DNA of 64,000 nucleotides from Haematobia irritans (Eukaryota > Arthropoda > Insecta > Diptera > Muscidae). The translations under genes and the position numbers were made by a program. Where the stretch lies: positions 91,490,852 to 91,554,851 of the forward strand of contig NC_134401.1 in the NCBI RefSeq assembly GCF_050003625.1, read 5' to 3'. This document shows positions 1 to 11,429 of this stretch, in pieces (position 1 is the first letter of the stretch; the number at the start of each line of letters is the position of its first letter). The notes under the pieces were generated by a model. It was not told where the DNA came from. It saw only the letters and a list, made by a program, of their open reading frames with translations, and did not search any database.

Positions 1-572
1 ATATGGGGGCTATATATAATTATTAACCGATATGGACGAATTTTTGCATGGTTGTTAAAGACCATATACTAACACAATAGACCAAATTTCAGCCGGATCG
101 GATGAAATTTGCTTCTCTTAGAGGATCCGCAAGCCAAATCGGGGGATCGGTTTATATGGGGGCTATATATAATTATGAACCGATGTGGACCAATTTTTGC
201 ATGGTTGTTAGAGACCATATACTACACCATATACCAAATTTCAGCCGGATCGGATGAACATTGCTTCTCTTAGAGGGTCTGCAAGCCAAATTTTGGGGGT
301 CCGTTTATATGGGGGCTATACGTAAAAGGAGACCGATATGGCCCATTTGCAATACCATCCGACCTACATCAATAACAACTACTTTTGCCAAGTTTGTTTC
401 GTTCGGAAGTTAGCGTGATTTCAACAGACGGAAGGACATGCTCAGATCGATTCAGAATTTCACCACGACCCAGAATATATATACTTTATGGGGTTTTAGA
501 GCAATATTTCGATGTGTTACAAACGGAATGACAAAGTTAATATATCCCCCATCCTATGGTGGAGGGTATAAT
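1..572 (+). mobile_element. DINE-like element A, 3' part
   Basis: The window opens inside a family-A element. About two 153-bp units are present, recognised by TATATGGGGGCTATA and ATGGACCAATTTTTGCATGG-like segments. They are followed by the A-specific 3' unique region and the 3' hairpin near 541-570 (CCATCCTATGGTGGAGGGTA). The (GTCY)n tract is reduced to a stub near 427. This matches the dipteran mini-me/DINE-1 (Helentron-derived) architecture; no protein is encoded. The 5' part lies outside the window. Confidence 0.75.
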
Positions 573-639
573 TAAAATTGAAAAAAACTATGATAAATTA
601 AATTAAATTTAATTTCATTTCATTATACTTCGCGGCAAT

Positions 640-1800
640 AGTTTTTGCAAAATCACCTATCAGGTAGCCACCCGCTATAGCAGATATCAGGAGTGATATC
701 TGACGTCTCGAGATCCCTAGTGTACGCTTTAAATTGGGTCATGTTTGCTAAGCGTCGTTCCAACCCTTGCAATTCCCCACCGGACTTTTACCATTATAAC
801 AGCCTTCTCACTCAGTAGGAACTTTCAGGTAGCCAGAGGAATACCAACAGATTCTAGTTCCCCTGAAATATGGCAAGTAGTTCCTAGTCTTGCTAACTCA
901 TTCGCTTCGCAGTTCCCCGATATTCCACATGTGTGGTAGAATATTGTACTGCTCAGCCATGTCGTTGAAAGATTTACGGCAATCTATGTCTGTTTTCGAA
1001 TTAAGTAACACAAAATCCAAAGATTTTATTGCAGGTTGAGAATTGGAGTATATATTAATGCCAATATTTGTTGGAACATTACATTTCAGACTATTTCCAT
1101 ATTTCAGCTTGAAAAACACTACAGTGATTAGGTAATATCTTCGCTAATGGAAGTTCCAGATCTTTAGAATATTCTGCGATACCGACTTGTCCATTCAATT
1201 TGGAGCCATCAGTGTAGGAATCTATATAACGTTTATCCCTCGGGGGTGTATGCGCACCACGCCCCACTGTTGGGAATTAGAGTTTCAAACTTTTTATCGA
1301 AGAGTGTAATCCACTACGTTTGGCACATTTGGCATTATTTTGAGGACCGATCTGTGGTCTTGCATTTTTTCCGATCACAGCGGTAGTCCGCGCAACCGTA
1401 CAGCCGTGTTCGCAGTTAACTGTTTGGTTAAAATGTCTATAGGCCATGACACTAAGGAGATCGGTTCCTGTCTTGCTGAATTTGACTGAGCTACAGAAGC
1501 AGGCCATTGTCGGCGGCTGAAGTGCCGGCCACCAGACCACAACACCATACAGCGTTATAGGTTTAACCACTGCCTTGTATACCCAATGCACAATTTTCGG
1601 GTTTGTCCCCACTTTTACCATATTGCCTTTTTAGTGCCAGGCCGCCATGGCTTTTGTCGCCCCTCTTCAATATTCAGTTTAAAATTCAGCCTCCTGTCCA
1701 ATATAATCCCACGATATTTTGCACTCACAAATCGAAATTTCAAAACCACCTTGTGGCACATGCCTTTTTGTAGGATTTACCCCTAGACCATTCTCCTTTG
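640..1800 (-). pseudogene. Non-LTR retrotransposon ORF2 remnant (RT end plus RNase H)
   Basis: Read on the minus strand, about 1795 to 1740 gives ENGLGVNP, the end of the RT palm region. About 1621-1500 gives PKIVHWVYKAVVKPITLYG, a conserved segment after the palm in I/Jockey-type LINEs. About 1119-900 gives NIYSNSQPAIKSLD and DIDCRKSFNDMAEQ, typical of a LINE RNase H domain, followed by an ADELAR-like segment. The copy is riddled with frameshifts and stops. The family role would be target-primed reverse transcription; this copy is dead. Clade assignment (RNase H-bearing I/LOA/Jockey-like) is inference from motif memory. Confidence 0.65.
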
Positions 1801-2061
1801 CCCAATTCTCATGTTATGTTATTGTTAAAAAGCAAAAAAATGTCGGAAATAACATCACAGTTTAGATTTGTTCGAATTGGCTACTTTAGGCACGATTGAT
1901 GTCCTTCAAATGGCTGTCAAAGCCATCACACGCTCCACGAAAGTGAATCTGCGGTATAATGGCCTATTCATGGCGAATCGCCGTCTTGAGATGATTGAAA
2001 CGTATTTTTAACTCCAGCCATACCAGAGATGGTCTGTATCAAACTTTTTTTGGGTTTGCGA
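1801..2061. other. Unassigned spacer
   Basis: AT-rich sequence between the LINE remnant and the SINE. I see no open frame, TIR or window-internal repeat here. Confidence 0.4.
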
Positions 2062-2334
2062 CATTGGTGAACTTCTCTCTTATCACTGAGTGCTGCCCGA
2101 TTCGATGTTAAGCTCAATGACAAGGGACCTCCTTTTTATAGCCGAGACCGAACGGCGTTCCACATTGCAGTGAAACCACTTAGAGAAGCTTTGAAACCCT
2201 CAGAAATGGCACCAGCATTACTGAGGTGGGATAATCCACCACTGAAAAATTTTTGGTGTTCGGTCGAAGCAGGAATCGAACCCACGACCTTGTGTATGCA
2301 AGGCGGGTATGCTAACCATTGCACCACGGTGGCT
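2062..2334 (-). mobile_element. tRNA-derived SINE, 3' tail missing
   Basis: On the minus strand this begins AGCCACCGTGGTGCAATGG (A-box-like) and carries GGTCGTGGGTTCGATTCC (B-box-like) about 45 bases later, the pol III promoter layout of a tRNA. The body is near identical to 42885-43225, where the full tail and target duplication are visible. It cannot be a real tRNA because the anticodon and acceptor stems do not pair and about 200 bp of non-tRNA body follows. Confidence 0.75.
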
Positions 2335-2426
2335 TAAATGTGGAAAAAGTAACAAAAGTCGCAAACTCAAAATACTTTAGTCGCGTCAGCTAGGCAGCGA
2401 ATTCGATGATATCCAAGACGATGGTA

Positions 2427-3627
2427 AAGGGTGATACGGTCAAAATTTGGTCAATATAAACTTGACGTATTTCTTTCAATTTTGCATTTAAAAAACCTGA
2501 ACACCCCTCATTTTGAAGGTGTGTGTGTGTAGAATGTTGCTCCTATTTTGATTTTGGAATTCACTCTTCAGTTGTCAAAATGCAAGAAGCAAGAAAAAGC
2601 AGCGTATCAAAATTTTGCTCGCGCATCGCGAAAATCCGAGCTACTCGCACGCAAAGCTGGCAAAATCGCTAAAAGTTGCCAAATCAACCGTCACAAATGT
2701 AATTAATGTGTTTGGGGAACGTTTGTCGACAGCCAGGAAGTCTGGATCGGGGGGAAATCGAAAACCGGAAGCCGCTGAAACGACAAAGAGAGCGAAACCC
2801 TAACCTCTCTCTCCGAGATGCCGCAAATAAGCTGGGTGTATCGTCTAAAACCGTGCATCGAGCCAAAAAACGAGCCGGACTATCGACATACAAGAAGGTA
2901 GTGACTCGAAATCGCGATGATAAACAAAATACGACGACCAAAGCGCGATCCCGGAGGCTGTACACGACGATGCTGACGAAGTTTGACTGCGTGGTAATGG
3001 ACAACGAAACCTACGTCAAAGCCGACTACAAGCAGCAAAGAAATATCTGGTTTGGCAAGCCATCTGTACCTGTGGCTTGAAAAGCAGCATTTTCATAGCT
3101 TCCGGGACTGTCAACCAAGAAATTTACGTGAAAGAGTGTTTGAATAAACGTCTGCTGCCTTTCCTGAAGAAACTCGGTTGTTCCGTACTGTTTTGGCCGG
3201 ATTTGGCATCTTGCTATTACGGTAAAAAGGCCATGGAGTGGTACGCCGCCAACAACGTGCAGGTGGTTCCCAAGGACAAGAACCCTCCCAACACGCCAGA
3301 GCTCCGCCCAATTGAAAAATACTGGGCTATTGTCAAGCGGAACCTAAAGAAGACCAAAAAAACTGCTAAGGACGAGCAGCAGTTCAAGGCAAACTGGCTT
3401 TCTGCGGCGAAGAAGGTGGACAAGGTGGCTGTACAAAATCTGATGGCAGGTGTCAAGCGTGAGGCCCGGCAATTCGGACTTGGAAAAGCGAAAGCCTAAC
3501 TGAATATTTTTCCTGAATTTTATACTAATTGAACTTGAAAAAGAAATTTAATTTGATTTTTTTAAATAAACGATTTCACCGATTTACACGCGTTTTCCGT
3601 TGACCAAATTTTGACCGTATCACCCTT
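2427..3627 (+). mobile_element. Tc1/mariner-type DNA transposon, DD37E class
   Basis: 1201-bp element bounded by perfect 28-bp terminal inverted repeats beginning AAGGGTGATACGGTCAAAAT. TA dinucleotides flank it at 2425-2426 and 3628-3629, the expected target duplication. It contains one broken transposase frame on the plus strand. A full set of ends with a dead transposase suggests mobilisation stopped recently or happened in trans. The superfamily call is firm from ends plus catalytic motifs. The sub-family (ITmD37E-like) rests on the D-to-E spacing. Confidence 0.85.
2580..3499 (+). pseudogene. DD37E transposase, frameshifted
   Basis: The ATG at 2580 begins MQEARK; a one-base A insertion then moves the frame to the helix-turn-helix segment HAKLAKSLKVAKSTVTNVI (about 2627-2700). 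A second frame change near 2770 leads to LSLRDAANKLGVSSKTVH, the second helix-turn-helix, and to VVMDNETYVKADY with the first catalytic Asp. Around 3060-3080 a stop and apparent deletion precede SGTVNQEIYVKECL. The last frame to 3499 has FWPDLAS (second Asp) and ELRPIEKYW (Glu), with 37 residues between them. The normal role is cut-and-paste at TA; this copy cannot make a full protein. Confidence 0.8.
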
Positions 3628-3639
3628 TATGTGCGAAGA

Positions 3640-3875
3640 AATTTCAATTCTTAGGAATGTTCACAATATTCGGTTTTAGTCCCCACATTTTCCATATTGC
3701 CTTTTGCACGAGTACAGTGTAACCGTGGCTTTTCGAGGCCTTTCTTAGCTTTAAGTTCAGTCTCCTGTCCAATATAACCACAAGGTATTTTTCACACTCA
3801 CCAACGGGAAATTCGATACCGTTGGAAAATTTTCACAAATTTCTGCAGAAACTCATAGCGAATGCTGTCAAACTA
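3640..3875 (-). pseudogene. Second non-LTR ORF2 fragment
   Basis: Minus-strand translation gives pieces such as PVGECEKYLVVILDRRLNLKL and KAIWKMWGLKPNIV, the same RT region as 1560-1760 of the upstream LINE remnant, with which it also shares DNA similarity. It is a separate truncated copy lying just right of the DD37E transposon. Confidence 0.55.
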
Positions 3876-3944
3876 AATTAAAACATGTTAAGAATTTCTT
3901 CTATTCAAAATTCGATTTACGTGTTATATATTATACCGTCGCAA

Positions 3945-4140
3945 ATGTATATCGCAAAAGTCACAGTTTGTGACAGGTCAACCCTGAGCGTTACTTTCCA
4001 AAGGTTCAACGGATTAATATCCGGAGATTTTGGTGGCCATTGTACGGTAGGAATGAAGACCCCATTTTTAAGCTATTCTTGGTTGACGTGTGCTGATTGC
4101 GATAGTGCCGAGACGTGTTGTAATATTCCTGGTCAGATAC
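3945..4140 (-). pseudogene. Tc1-like transposase relic
   Basis: Minus-strand reading near 4080-4000 gives LKNGVFIPTVQWPPKSPDIN followed by PLNLWKV. This resembles the conserved (W)PxxSPDxNPLD block holding the last catalytic acidic residue of Tc1/mariner transposases. No intact frame or TIRs remain. Moderate support only, from one motif. Confidence 0.4.
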
Positions 4141-4191
4141 CGCGTTGTTGGTCTGCCCAGGTCTTCAATATTGTCGTTAGGATATTAATTT

Positions 4192-4331
4192 ACAGCCTGT
4201 TTCTGTATGTCGAACGATCGCTGTCGATCGACTGAAATACATGGAAACAGCTGATTTTTGTTATAAATTCAGCTGTTTGTATTCATATCAGACGATCGAT
4301 AGAGCTCGTGCGACATGCAGAAACAGGCTGT
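4192..4331. mobile_element. Foldback MITE
   Basis: A 140-bp near-complete inverted repeat. The left arm starts ACAGCCTGTTTCTGTATGTC and the right arm ends with its complement, CAGGCTGT; the arms meet near 4258. Both sides carry TAATTT (4186-4191 and 4332-4337), a probable 6-bp target duplication. There is no coding potential. The arms pair with scattered mismatches, so the DNA or RNA would form a long hairpin. Confidence 0.7.
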
Positions 4332-5300
4332 TAATTTAATTTAATTTTCTTCATCTAATTCATAGATTGAGTGTCAATTTTTGCATCCCTAGCTTTTTAG
4401 CAATTTACGTTTGCCCATGGTATATGATTGCAATGTTTGTACCATGAAAACTAGTTTTTCAGGAATTTCTCATGAAAGAATTTTATTCTTTGAAGAAATG
4501 CAACTCGATTGTATGTAGAAATGGCTTCAAGGCTTATACATGAAGTGGTACGAGCTCAACACATTAACAAAAAAAAAAAAGAAAAACCTGATCTGATGTA
4601 AAACAAATTACGAGAACAACAACAACAACTACTACAAGAGGTGAAGTAATTTCAATAAGAGAATAAATTCTTTTTTTTTTATTGTAGTTGTTATTTTTGT
4701 TTCTCATTTCAGTTGTTATTATTTTTTCCCAAAAGGTAAAAGGCCAACATTTCAGTGTGTGTGAGAATGATGGCCTCTTCAATGGTCCACATTGCACAGA
4801 TTTGCCTCGCTCTATGGGAATATTAAATTAACCCTGGCATTTTTACCGCGCAGCCAATGGTCTATACTGTTCGTCATTCCAGACCATTGGGGAGAAAATT
4901 ACAGTTGATGTATTAACGACGATACCCACAGTGGCTACCGAAACATGTGTTCTTTTGGTCATTGTGTAAATGTTGTTCTCATTCAAATGCTGTTTAATTT
5001 TATTTCACTACAGAAGGGGGATTTTTCTTCAAAGAGAAACGGTTAAAATGTTTGTGGTGTATGATGAAAGATTTGCGTATGCAGAGAGATCAAAATAGTT
5101 CGATTCGTTATAATTTCATTTTGATTATATAGCGTTTCACTGCAATTGTCAATATGATGGTGATTAACATTTAAAATAGATTTGATTTTAGAGGAAAGAG
5201 TTTTTTGGGTTAAATTTACGGAGAATATAACCGTGTGACTCTCAGACGTAGGTTAACTGTATAGAATTAATAACCAAGCGACCAGAATACACACTAGATG
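4332..5300. other. Repeat-poor AT-rich spacer
   Basis: No gene or recognisable element. Notable only for an A-rich/CAA-rich stretch (4568-4640) and a perfect 10-bp-arm hairpin CCAATGGTCT / AGACCATTGG at 4854-4890 with a 17-base loop. Confidence 0.4.
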
Positions 5301-5309
5301 TCCACCAGG

Positions 5310-5622
5310 TAATAGATCATTCGGATCTTGATGTTTTGGTAGATTTTGCAAAATATTCCTCTCCAACTAAGAGATACTTCATAAATTTACTAGAAATAAA
5401 ATTTTGACAAAACCTTCTATTGAAATAAAATTTTGACAAAATTTTACATAGAAATACTATTTTGCCAAAATTTTCTATAGAAATAAAATTTCGACAAAAT
5501 ATTCTTTAGAAATAAAATTTTGACAAAATTTTATATAGAAATACTATTTTGCCAAAATTTTCTATAGAAATAAAATTATGATAAAATTTTCTATGGAAAT
5601 AAAATTTTGACAAAATCTTCTA
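5310..5622. repeat. 29-bp satellite array with F-border
   Basis: About eight degenerate copies of a 29-bp unit (ATAGAAATAAAATTTTGACA core) preceded by the border motif TTTTGGTAGATTTTGC and CTCTCCAACTAAG also seen at 9285-9325 and, inverted, near 28775-28810. The array is interrupted by the mariner insertion at TA 5623-5624. Confidence 0.75.
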
Positions 5623-5624
5623 TA

Positions 5625-6493
5625 ACAGGTTGGCTGATAATTCCCCGGTCTGACACATAGATGACGTCGCTAGTATAAAATGCATATTAATTTTATATAG
5701 TACCAACCTTCAAATGATTCGTGACAAAATTTGACGTCCGTAAGTCAATTAGTTTGTGAGGTAGAGCGTCTTTTGTGAAGCGACTTTTGTTATTGTGAAA
5801 AAAAGGAATTTCGTGTTTTGATAAAATACTGTTTTCTGAAGGAAAAAATACGGTGGAAGCAAAAACTTGGCTTGATAATGAGTTTTCGGACTCTGCCCCA
5901 GGGGAAATCAACAATAATTGATTGGTAAAATTCAAGTGTGGTGAAATGAACACGGAGGACGGTGAACGGGGTGGTCACCCGAAAGAGGTGGATACCGACG
6001 AAAACATCAAAAAATTCCACAAAATGATTTTGAATGACCGTAAAATGAAGTTGATCGAGATAGCAGAGGCCTTAAAGATATCAAAGGAACGTGTTGGTCA
6101 TATCATTCATCAATATTTGAATATGCGGAAGCTCTGTGCAAAATGGGTGCCGCGCGCGAGTTCACATTTGACCAAACACAACAACGTGTTGATGATTCTG
6201 AACGGTGTTTGCAGCTGTTAACTCGTAATGCACCCGAGTTTTTCCGTCGATATGTGACATTGGATGAAACATGGCTCCATCACTATACTCCTGAGTCCAA
6301 TCGACAGTCGGCTGAGTGGACAATGACCGGTGAACCGTCTCCGAAGCGTGGAAAGACTCAAAAGTCCGCTGGCAAAGTAATGGCCTCTGTTTTTTTGGGA
6401 TGCGCATCGAATAATATTTATGGATTATCTTGGCGTTATTGGTCGAAATTTGAAGGTCGAAATCGCGTCAAAACGGCCCCATATGAAGAAAGA
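5625..6493 (+). mobile_element. Mariner (Himar1-like), 3' truncated
   Basis: Begins ACAGGTTGGCTGATAA, the mariner terminal repeat, after TA at 5623-5624 within a 29-bp satellite array. It matches the second copy at 15017-16232 through the 5' untranslated region and most of the transposase, then stops at 6493 where a family-A element begins (ACAAGTATATACGG). The missing 3' third and right TIR do not reappear downstream of that A element, so this is a true truncation, not a simple interruption. Confidence 0.85.
5797..6493 (+). pseudogene. Mariner transposase pseudogene, copy 1
   Basis: The reading begins KEFRV near 5806, but the initiator ATG expected just upstream is deleted. GKNTVEAKTWLDNEF (N-terminal helix-turn-helix region) is followed by a frameshift near 5900, then GEMNTEDGERGGHPKEV and KLIEIAEALKISKERVGHII. 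A further frame change near 6145 leads to YVTLDETWLHHYTPESN, containing the first catalytic Asp. A deletion near 6430 removes the segment leading to LLERLKVEIA, and the second and third Asp motifs are absent. The protein would be inactive. Confidence 0.85.
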
Positions 6494-7500
6494 ACAAGTA
6501 TATACGGCCGTAAGTTCGGCCAGGCCGAAGCTTATGTACCCTCCACCATGGATTGCGTAGAAACTTCTACTGAAGACAGTCATCCACAATCGAATTACTT
6601 GGGTTGCGGTAACACTTGCCGATGGCAAGGTATCTTAAAACTTCTTAACACCGTCTTCTAAATTACCAGGTAGTCCAAACGTAGTATATATTAAACTAAA
6701 AAGGCCGATTAAATACGTATATAATTAAGTTTAAAGTTTCTATAGAAATAAAAATTTGACAACATTTTCTATAGAAGTAAAATTTGGAAAAAATTGTCTA
6801 TAGAAATAAAATTTGGAAAAAAATTCAATAGAAATAAAATTTTGACAAAATTTTCTATAGAAATAAAATGTTGACAAAATTTTCTATAGAAATAAAATTT
6901 TTACAAAATTTCCTATAGAAATAAAATTTTGACAATATTTTCTATAGAAATAAAATTTTGACAAAATTTTCTATAGAAATAACATTTTGACAATGTTTTC
7001 CATAAAACTAAAATTTTGGTAGATTATTTTTGGCTCGAGTGGCAACCATGAATATGAACTGATATGGACCAATTTTTGTGTGATTGGGGATCGGCTATAT
7101 ATAACTATAGACCGATATGGACCGATTTTGGCATGGATATTAGCGGCCTTATACTAACACCACGTTGCAAATTTCAACCGGATCGGATGAATTTTGCTCC
7201 TCCAAGAGGCTCCGGAGATCAAATCTGGGGAACGGTTTATATGAGGGCTATATATAATAATGAATCGATATGCACCAATTCTTGCGTGTTTGTTAGAGAC
7301 CACATTCTAACACCATGTTCCAGATTTCAACCGTATCGGATGAATTTTACTCCTCCAAGAGGCTGCGGAGATCAAATCTGGGAATCGATTTATATGGGGG
7401 CTATAAATAATTATGGACCGATATGAACCAATTTTTGCGTGGTCATTAGAGAACATATACCAACACCATGTACCAAATTTCAGCCGGATCGGATGAAGTA
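6494..7500 (+). mobile_element. DINE-like element A, 5' two thirds
   Basis: Starts ACAAGTATATACGGCCGTAA with the hairpin CGGCCG...CGGCCAGGCCG and the 5' subterminal repeat TACCCTCCACCAT at about 6537. It then shows the A leader to about 6737, a 29-bp array (6738-7015), the border GGTAGATTATTTTTGGCTCG plus GTGGCAACC, and about three 153-bp units. It stops near 7500 at the junction with a C-element fragment, so the (GTCY)n tract and 3' hairpin are missing. Confidence 0.8.
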
Positions 7501-7685
7501 GACCAGATATTTAAAATTTCTGTAAAACTCAGAGTAGCTGTCATCAAATCCACTTGAAATTGTATAAAGTGTCAAGTCACACGCTACGGTGACGAGTTTT
7601 CAAGGGAAGCTATTACATTTGATTTATGGCGGTGGGTATTTAAGATTCGGCCAGGCCGAACTAAATGTTGTATATACATAGTTTA
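7500..7685 (-). mobile_element. DINE-like element C, 5' fragment
   Basis: On the minus strand this matches the 5' end of family C as seen at 44637-44470 and 63810-64000, with a GGCCTGGCCGAATCTTAAAT-like start and the subterminal repeat TACCCACCGCCAT. Only about 185 bp remain, fused to the broken A element on its left. Confidence 0.6.
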
Positions 7686-7689
7686 TCTT

Positions 7690-9110
7690 AACTTTTTATG
7701 CAATTTTTGTTGGGCTCCAAATGTACGCAAAACATCAAAACTTTTCTAATGGCCATGAAGAGAGTATGTGATTTACAGCATCACAATTATATGGAAGTCT
7801 TATTGGATTTGTTTTTGCTTCATCTTCTAATTAAAATTATTATGACATAATTGCTTTCCCGTTCACTTCTTTTCGATTTGGGACGAAATTTTTGATAATA
7901 CCATAAATAAAGAGAAATAAAATGACTTCATAATCAAAACGCTCTCGTCCTAAGCTAATAAAGCCATAAATTCTTCTTCAAGATATTCCCTTTCAAAAAG
8001 AACTCATAACAAATGATATCATACCTACCTGTCTTCCTGGATACTTAGCTCCCTACCGCTACCCCCCTATGGGATAACAATAATCATGTGGATGGACCCT
8101 ATATTCTGGTGAGGAAAATATGGTCGTCAGCCTTTCCTCCTTCTCATTGTTCTAACTAAAATGTATGGAATAAATGACACAACAGACTTTAAATGCCTAT
8201 AAAAATGGCTCGAGCAGAGCAAAGAAGATAAAGAAGATCATAGAAAAAAAATTGTGACTAGAAAGAAGACAAAGTGAATAGAACAAAAAACTTCGAAAAA
8301 CAAAGGTGAATAAAACAAAAATCCAAATAATAGAGTTACTCCGCTTGGAATACATATCTCTTGGCTCGTTAAATTACTGTTTCTGCATTTTCGTTTTTTT
8401 TCGGATATGTATGTGTGTGAGCGTTATTTTTAAGGTTAATCCTCGGCGATAACTTGTACTCGTATTTTATTCACTTTTATTGTTTCCAACTGAGCCGTTT
8501 TCAAAACAGTCAGCAGGCAGCAAACGACAAAGGCTGCAATATTGAATGAACAAAACTGAACTGAACTGAATAGAAGAAAAAAGAGTTGTAACATAGAACA
8601 CAGCTGACGATGAGAGAATGTAATTCAAGTTAGTCGAGTGGAAAATAGGTTTTTTTTTATTGTCATTTGCCAAACAATGACTTTAGGGGCTTTAGCTTTT
8701 ATTCTTTGTTTCTATATATATATGGGACATAAATTGTCGATATATTGAAAATCTAAGAAGTAAACTAAATTAAATTGTGGTATGAGTAAAATGTACAAAT
8801 TTAGGACGTACATATATTTTTGAGCAACCCGCAATAAAATAGCATAGCCCCAATAGGAATTAAAGTGTTCTTTTAGGGTCAGGATGTGGTCCACAATTGG
8901 CTGAGAAACAATGAATTTTACATGGACTTGAGATATGGGCAAATTATTTTAAGAAGTAAAATTCTGGTATAGTTCTACATGGATGTTATTTAAAAATTGA
9001 CGTATAGTCACAAAAAAATAAAAAAAAACACAAAACTCAAAATTTTAAAATTTTAAAATTAAATCTAGATGATACAAATTTAAAATGGACAATTTCATCT
9101 ATGAGGGGGT
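7690..9110. other. Repeat-free spacer
   Basis: 1.4 kb with none of the window's repeat families, moderately AT-rich, with A-rich stretches near 8230-8330 and TATATATATA at 8713. Short open frames here have no recognisable motif, and I see no convincing exon. It may be intron or intergenic host DNA. Confidence 0.4.
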
Positions 9111-9194
9111 TATATTAAAATAGGTAGTTTAGGTTAGGTATAGTGGCAATAGATGAAGAAAGAGTAACAAGCTCAGCTTCTATAGGTGTGGCAA

Positions 9195-9965
9195 CATGGC
9201 AACTGTAGAACGGTTGCCACAGTTGGTAGAATTCTACCAAAATGGTAAATTTTTTACCGTTTGATAGACTGGAAGAATTCTTGATGTTTTGGTAGATTTT
9301 GCGATATATTCCTCTCCAACTAAGTGGAACAGCAATTCTCTGTAGAAATAACATTTTGACAAAATTTTCTATGAAAAAAAAAACTATTACAAACTTTTCT
9401 ATGGAAATAAAATTTTGAAAATAAAAATCTATAGAAATAAAATTTTGACAAAATTTTCTATAGAAATAAAATTTTGGCAAAATTTTCTATATATATGAAA
9501 TTTTGTCAAAATTTTTTATAGAAATGAAATTTTGACAAAATTTTATATAGAAATAAAATTTTGACAAACTTTTCTGTAGAAATAAACTTTTGACAAAATT
9601 TTCTATAGAAATAAAATTTTGTCAAAATTTTCTATAGAAATACAATTTTGATAAAATTTTCCATAGAAATACATTTTCGTTTTTTTTTCCATAGACATGA
9701 AATTTTGTTAAAATTTTCTATAGAAATAAAATTTTGACAAAATTTTCTATACAAATAAAATCTGGCAAAATTTTCTATAGAAATAAAATTTTGACAAAAT
9801 TTTCTATAGAAATAAAATTTTGACAAAATTTTCTGTAGAAATAAAATTATGGCAAAATTTTCTATAGAAATAAAATGTTGACAAAATTTGTCTATATAAA
9901 TAAAATTTTGACAATGTGTTTTAACTACCCACAAAAATTAGATCAAAAACTTCAGAATTTGGGTT
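9195..9965. repeat. F-border and 29-bp satellite array
   Basis: GGTTGCCACAG is followed by the 18-bp perfect palindrome TTGGTAGAATTCTACCAA (9223-9240), the border CTCTCCAACTAAG, and about twenty 29-bp units (9340-9920). It ends with a non-repeat tail (9920-9965) directly abutting the 3' hairpin of the next A element. The long open frames on the minus strand are artefacts of this repeat. Confidence 0.8.
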
Positions 9966-11429
9966 TTTATACACTCCACCATAGGATGGGGGTATATTAA
10001 CTTTGTCATTCCATTTGTAACACATCGAAATATTGCTCTAAGACCCCATAAAGTATATATATTCTGGGTCGTGGTGAAATTCTGAGTCGATCTGAGCATG
10101 TCCGTCCCTCCGTCCCTCCGTCCGTCCGTCCGTCCGTCTGTTGAAATCACGCTAACTTCCGAACGAAACAAGCTATCGACTTGAAACTTGGCACAAGTAG
10201 TTGTTATTGATGTAGGTCGAATGGTATTGCAAATGGGCCATATCGGTCCACTTTTACGTATAGCCCCCATATAAACGGACCCCCAAATTTGGCTTGCGAT
10301 TGCTCTAAGAGAAGCAAATTTCATCCGATCCGACTGAAATTTGGTACATGGTGTTAGTATATGGTCTCTAACAACCATGCAATAATTGGTCCATATCGGT
10401 CCATAATTACATATAGGCCCCATATAAACCAATCCCCCGATTTGGCTTGCGGAACCTCTAAGAGAAGCAAATTTCATCCGATCCGGCTGAAATTTGGTAC
10501 ATGGTATATGTTCTCTAATGACCATGCAAAAATTGGTCCACATCGACCCATAGTTTTATATAGTCCCCATATAAGCCGATCCCCAGATTTGACCTCTGGA
10601 GCCTCTAAGAGGAGCAAAATTCATCCGATCCGGCTGAAATTTGGTATATGGTGTTAGTATTTGGTCTCTAATGACCGTGCAACACATTGGTCCACATCGG
10701 TTCATTATTATATATAGCCCTCATATAAACCGTTCCCCAGATTTTATCTCCGGAGCCTCTTGGAGGAGCAAAATTCATCCGATCCGGTTGACATTTGCAA
10801 CGTGGTGTTAGTATAAGGCCGCTAATATCCATGCCAACATTGGTCCATATCGGTCTATAGTTATATATAGCCGATCCCCAATCACACAAAAATTGGTCCA
10901 TATCGGTTCATAATCATGGTTGCCACTCGAGCCAAAAATAATCTACCAAAATTTTATTTTTATAGAAAACATTGTCAAAATGTTATTTCTATAGAAAATT
11001 TTGTCAAAATTTTATTTCTATAGAAAATTTTGTCAAAATTTTATTTCTATAGAAAATTTTATCAAAATTTTATTTCTATAGAAAATTTTGTCAAAATTTT
11101 ATTTCTATAGAAAATTTTGTCAAAATTTTATTTCTATAGAAAATTTTTTCCAAATTTTATTTCTATAGAAAATTTTTTCCAAATTTTATTTCTATAGAAA
11201 ATTTTGTCAAAATTTTATTTCTATAGAAACTTTAAACTTAATTATATACGTATTTAATCGGCCCTTTTGTAGTTTAATGTATACCACGTATGGACTATGT
11301 GGTATATATTACGTTGTTAGGAAGTTTTATGATACCTTGCCATCGGCTTAAGTAGACGTTTCTACGCAATCCATGGTGGAGGGTACATAAGCTTCGGCCT
11401 GGCCGAACTTAGGGCCGTATGTACTTGTT
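9966..11429 (-). mobile_element. DINE-like element A, full length
   Basis: Minus-strand element. The 5' end ACAAGTA is near 11429 and the leader is 11230-11429. A 29-bp array spans 10950-11230, the F-border (GGTTGCCACTCGAGCC) lies at 10918-10950, 153-bp units at 10245-10870, the (GTCY)n tract at 10098-10141, and the 3' hairpin (CTCCACCATAGGATGGGGGT) at 9971-9995. Open frames across the units on both strands reflect the 153-bp (51-codon) period. Confidence 0.85.

Noticed and set aside
3885..4235. 116-codon plus-strand frame
   Set aside because: Opposite strand carries the transposase motif WPPKSPDINPL, and the frame runs into a foldback element; a shadow.
9632..9934. Open frames of 60-120 codons rich in FYFYRKFCQNFISIENF across 29-bp arrays
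   Set aside because: They follow mechanically from the 29-bp repeat, which rotates through three frames and is stop-poor on one strand; found wherever the array is found, with no domain.
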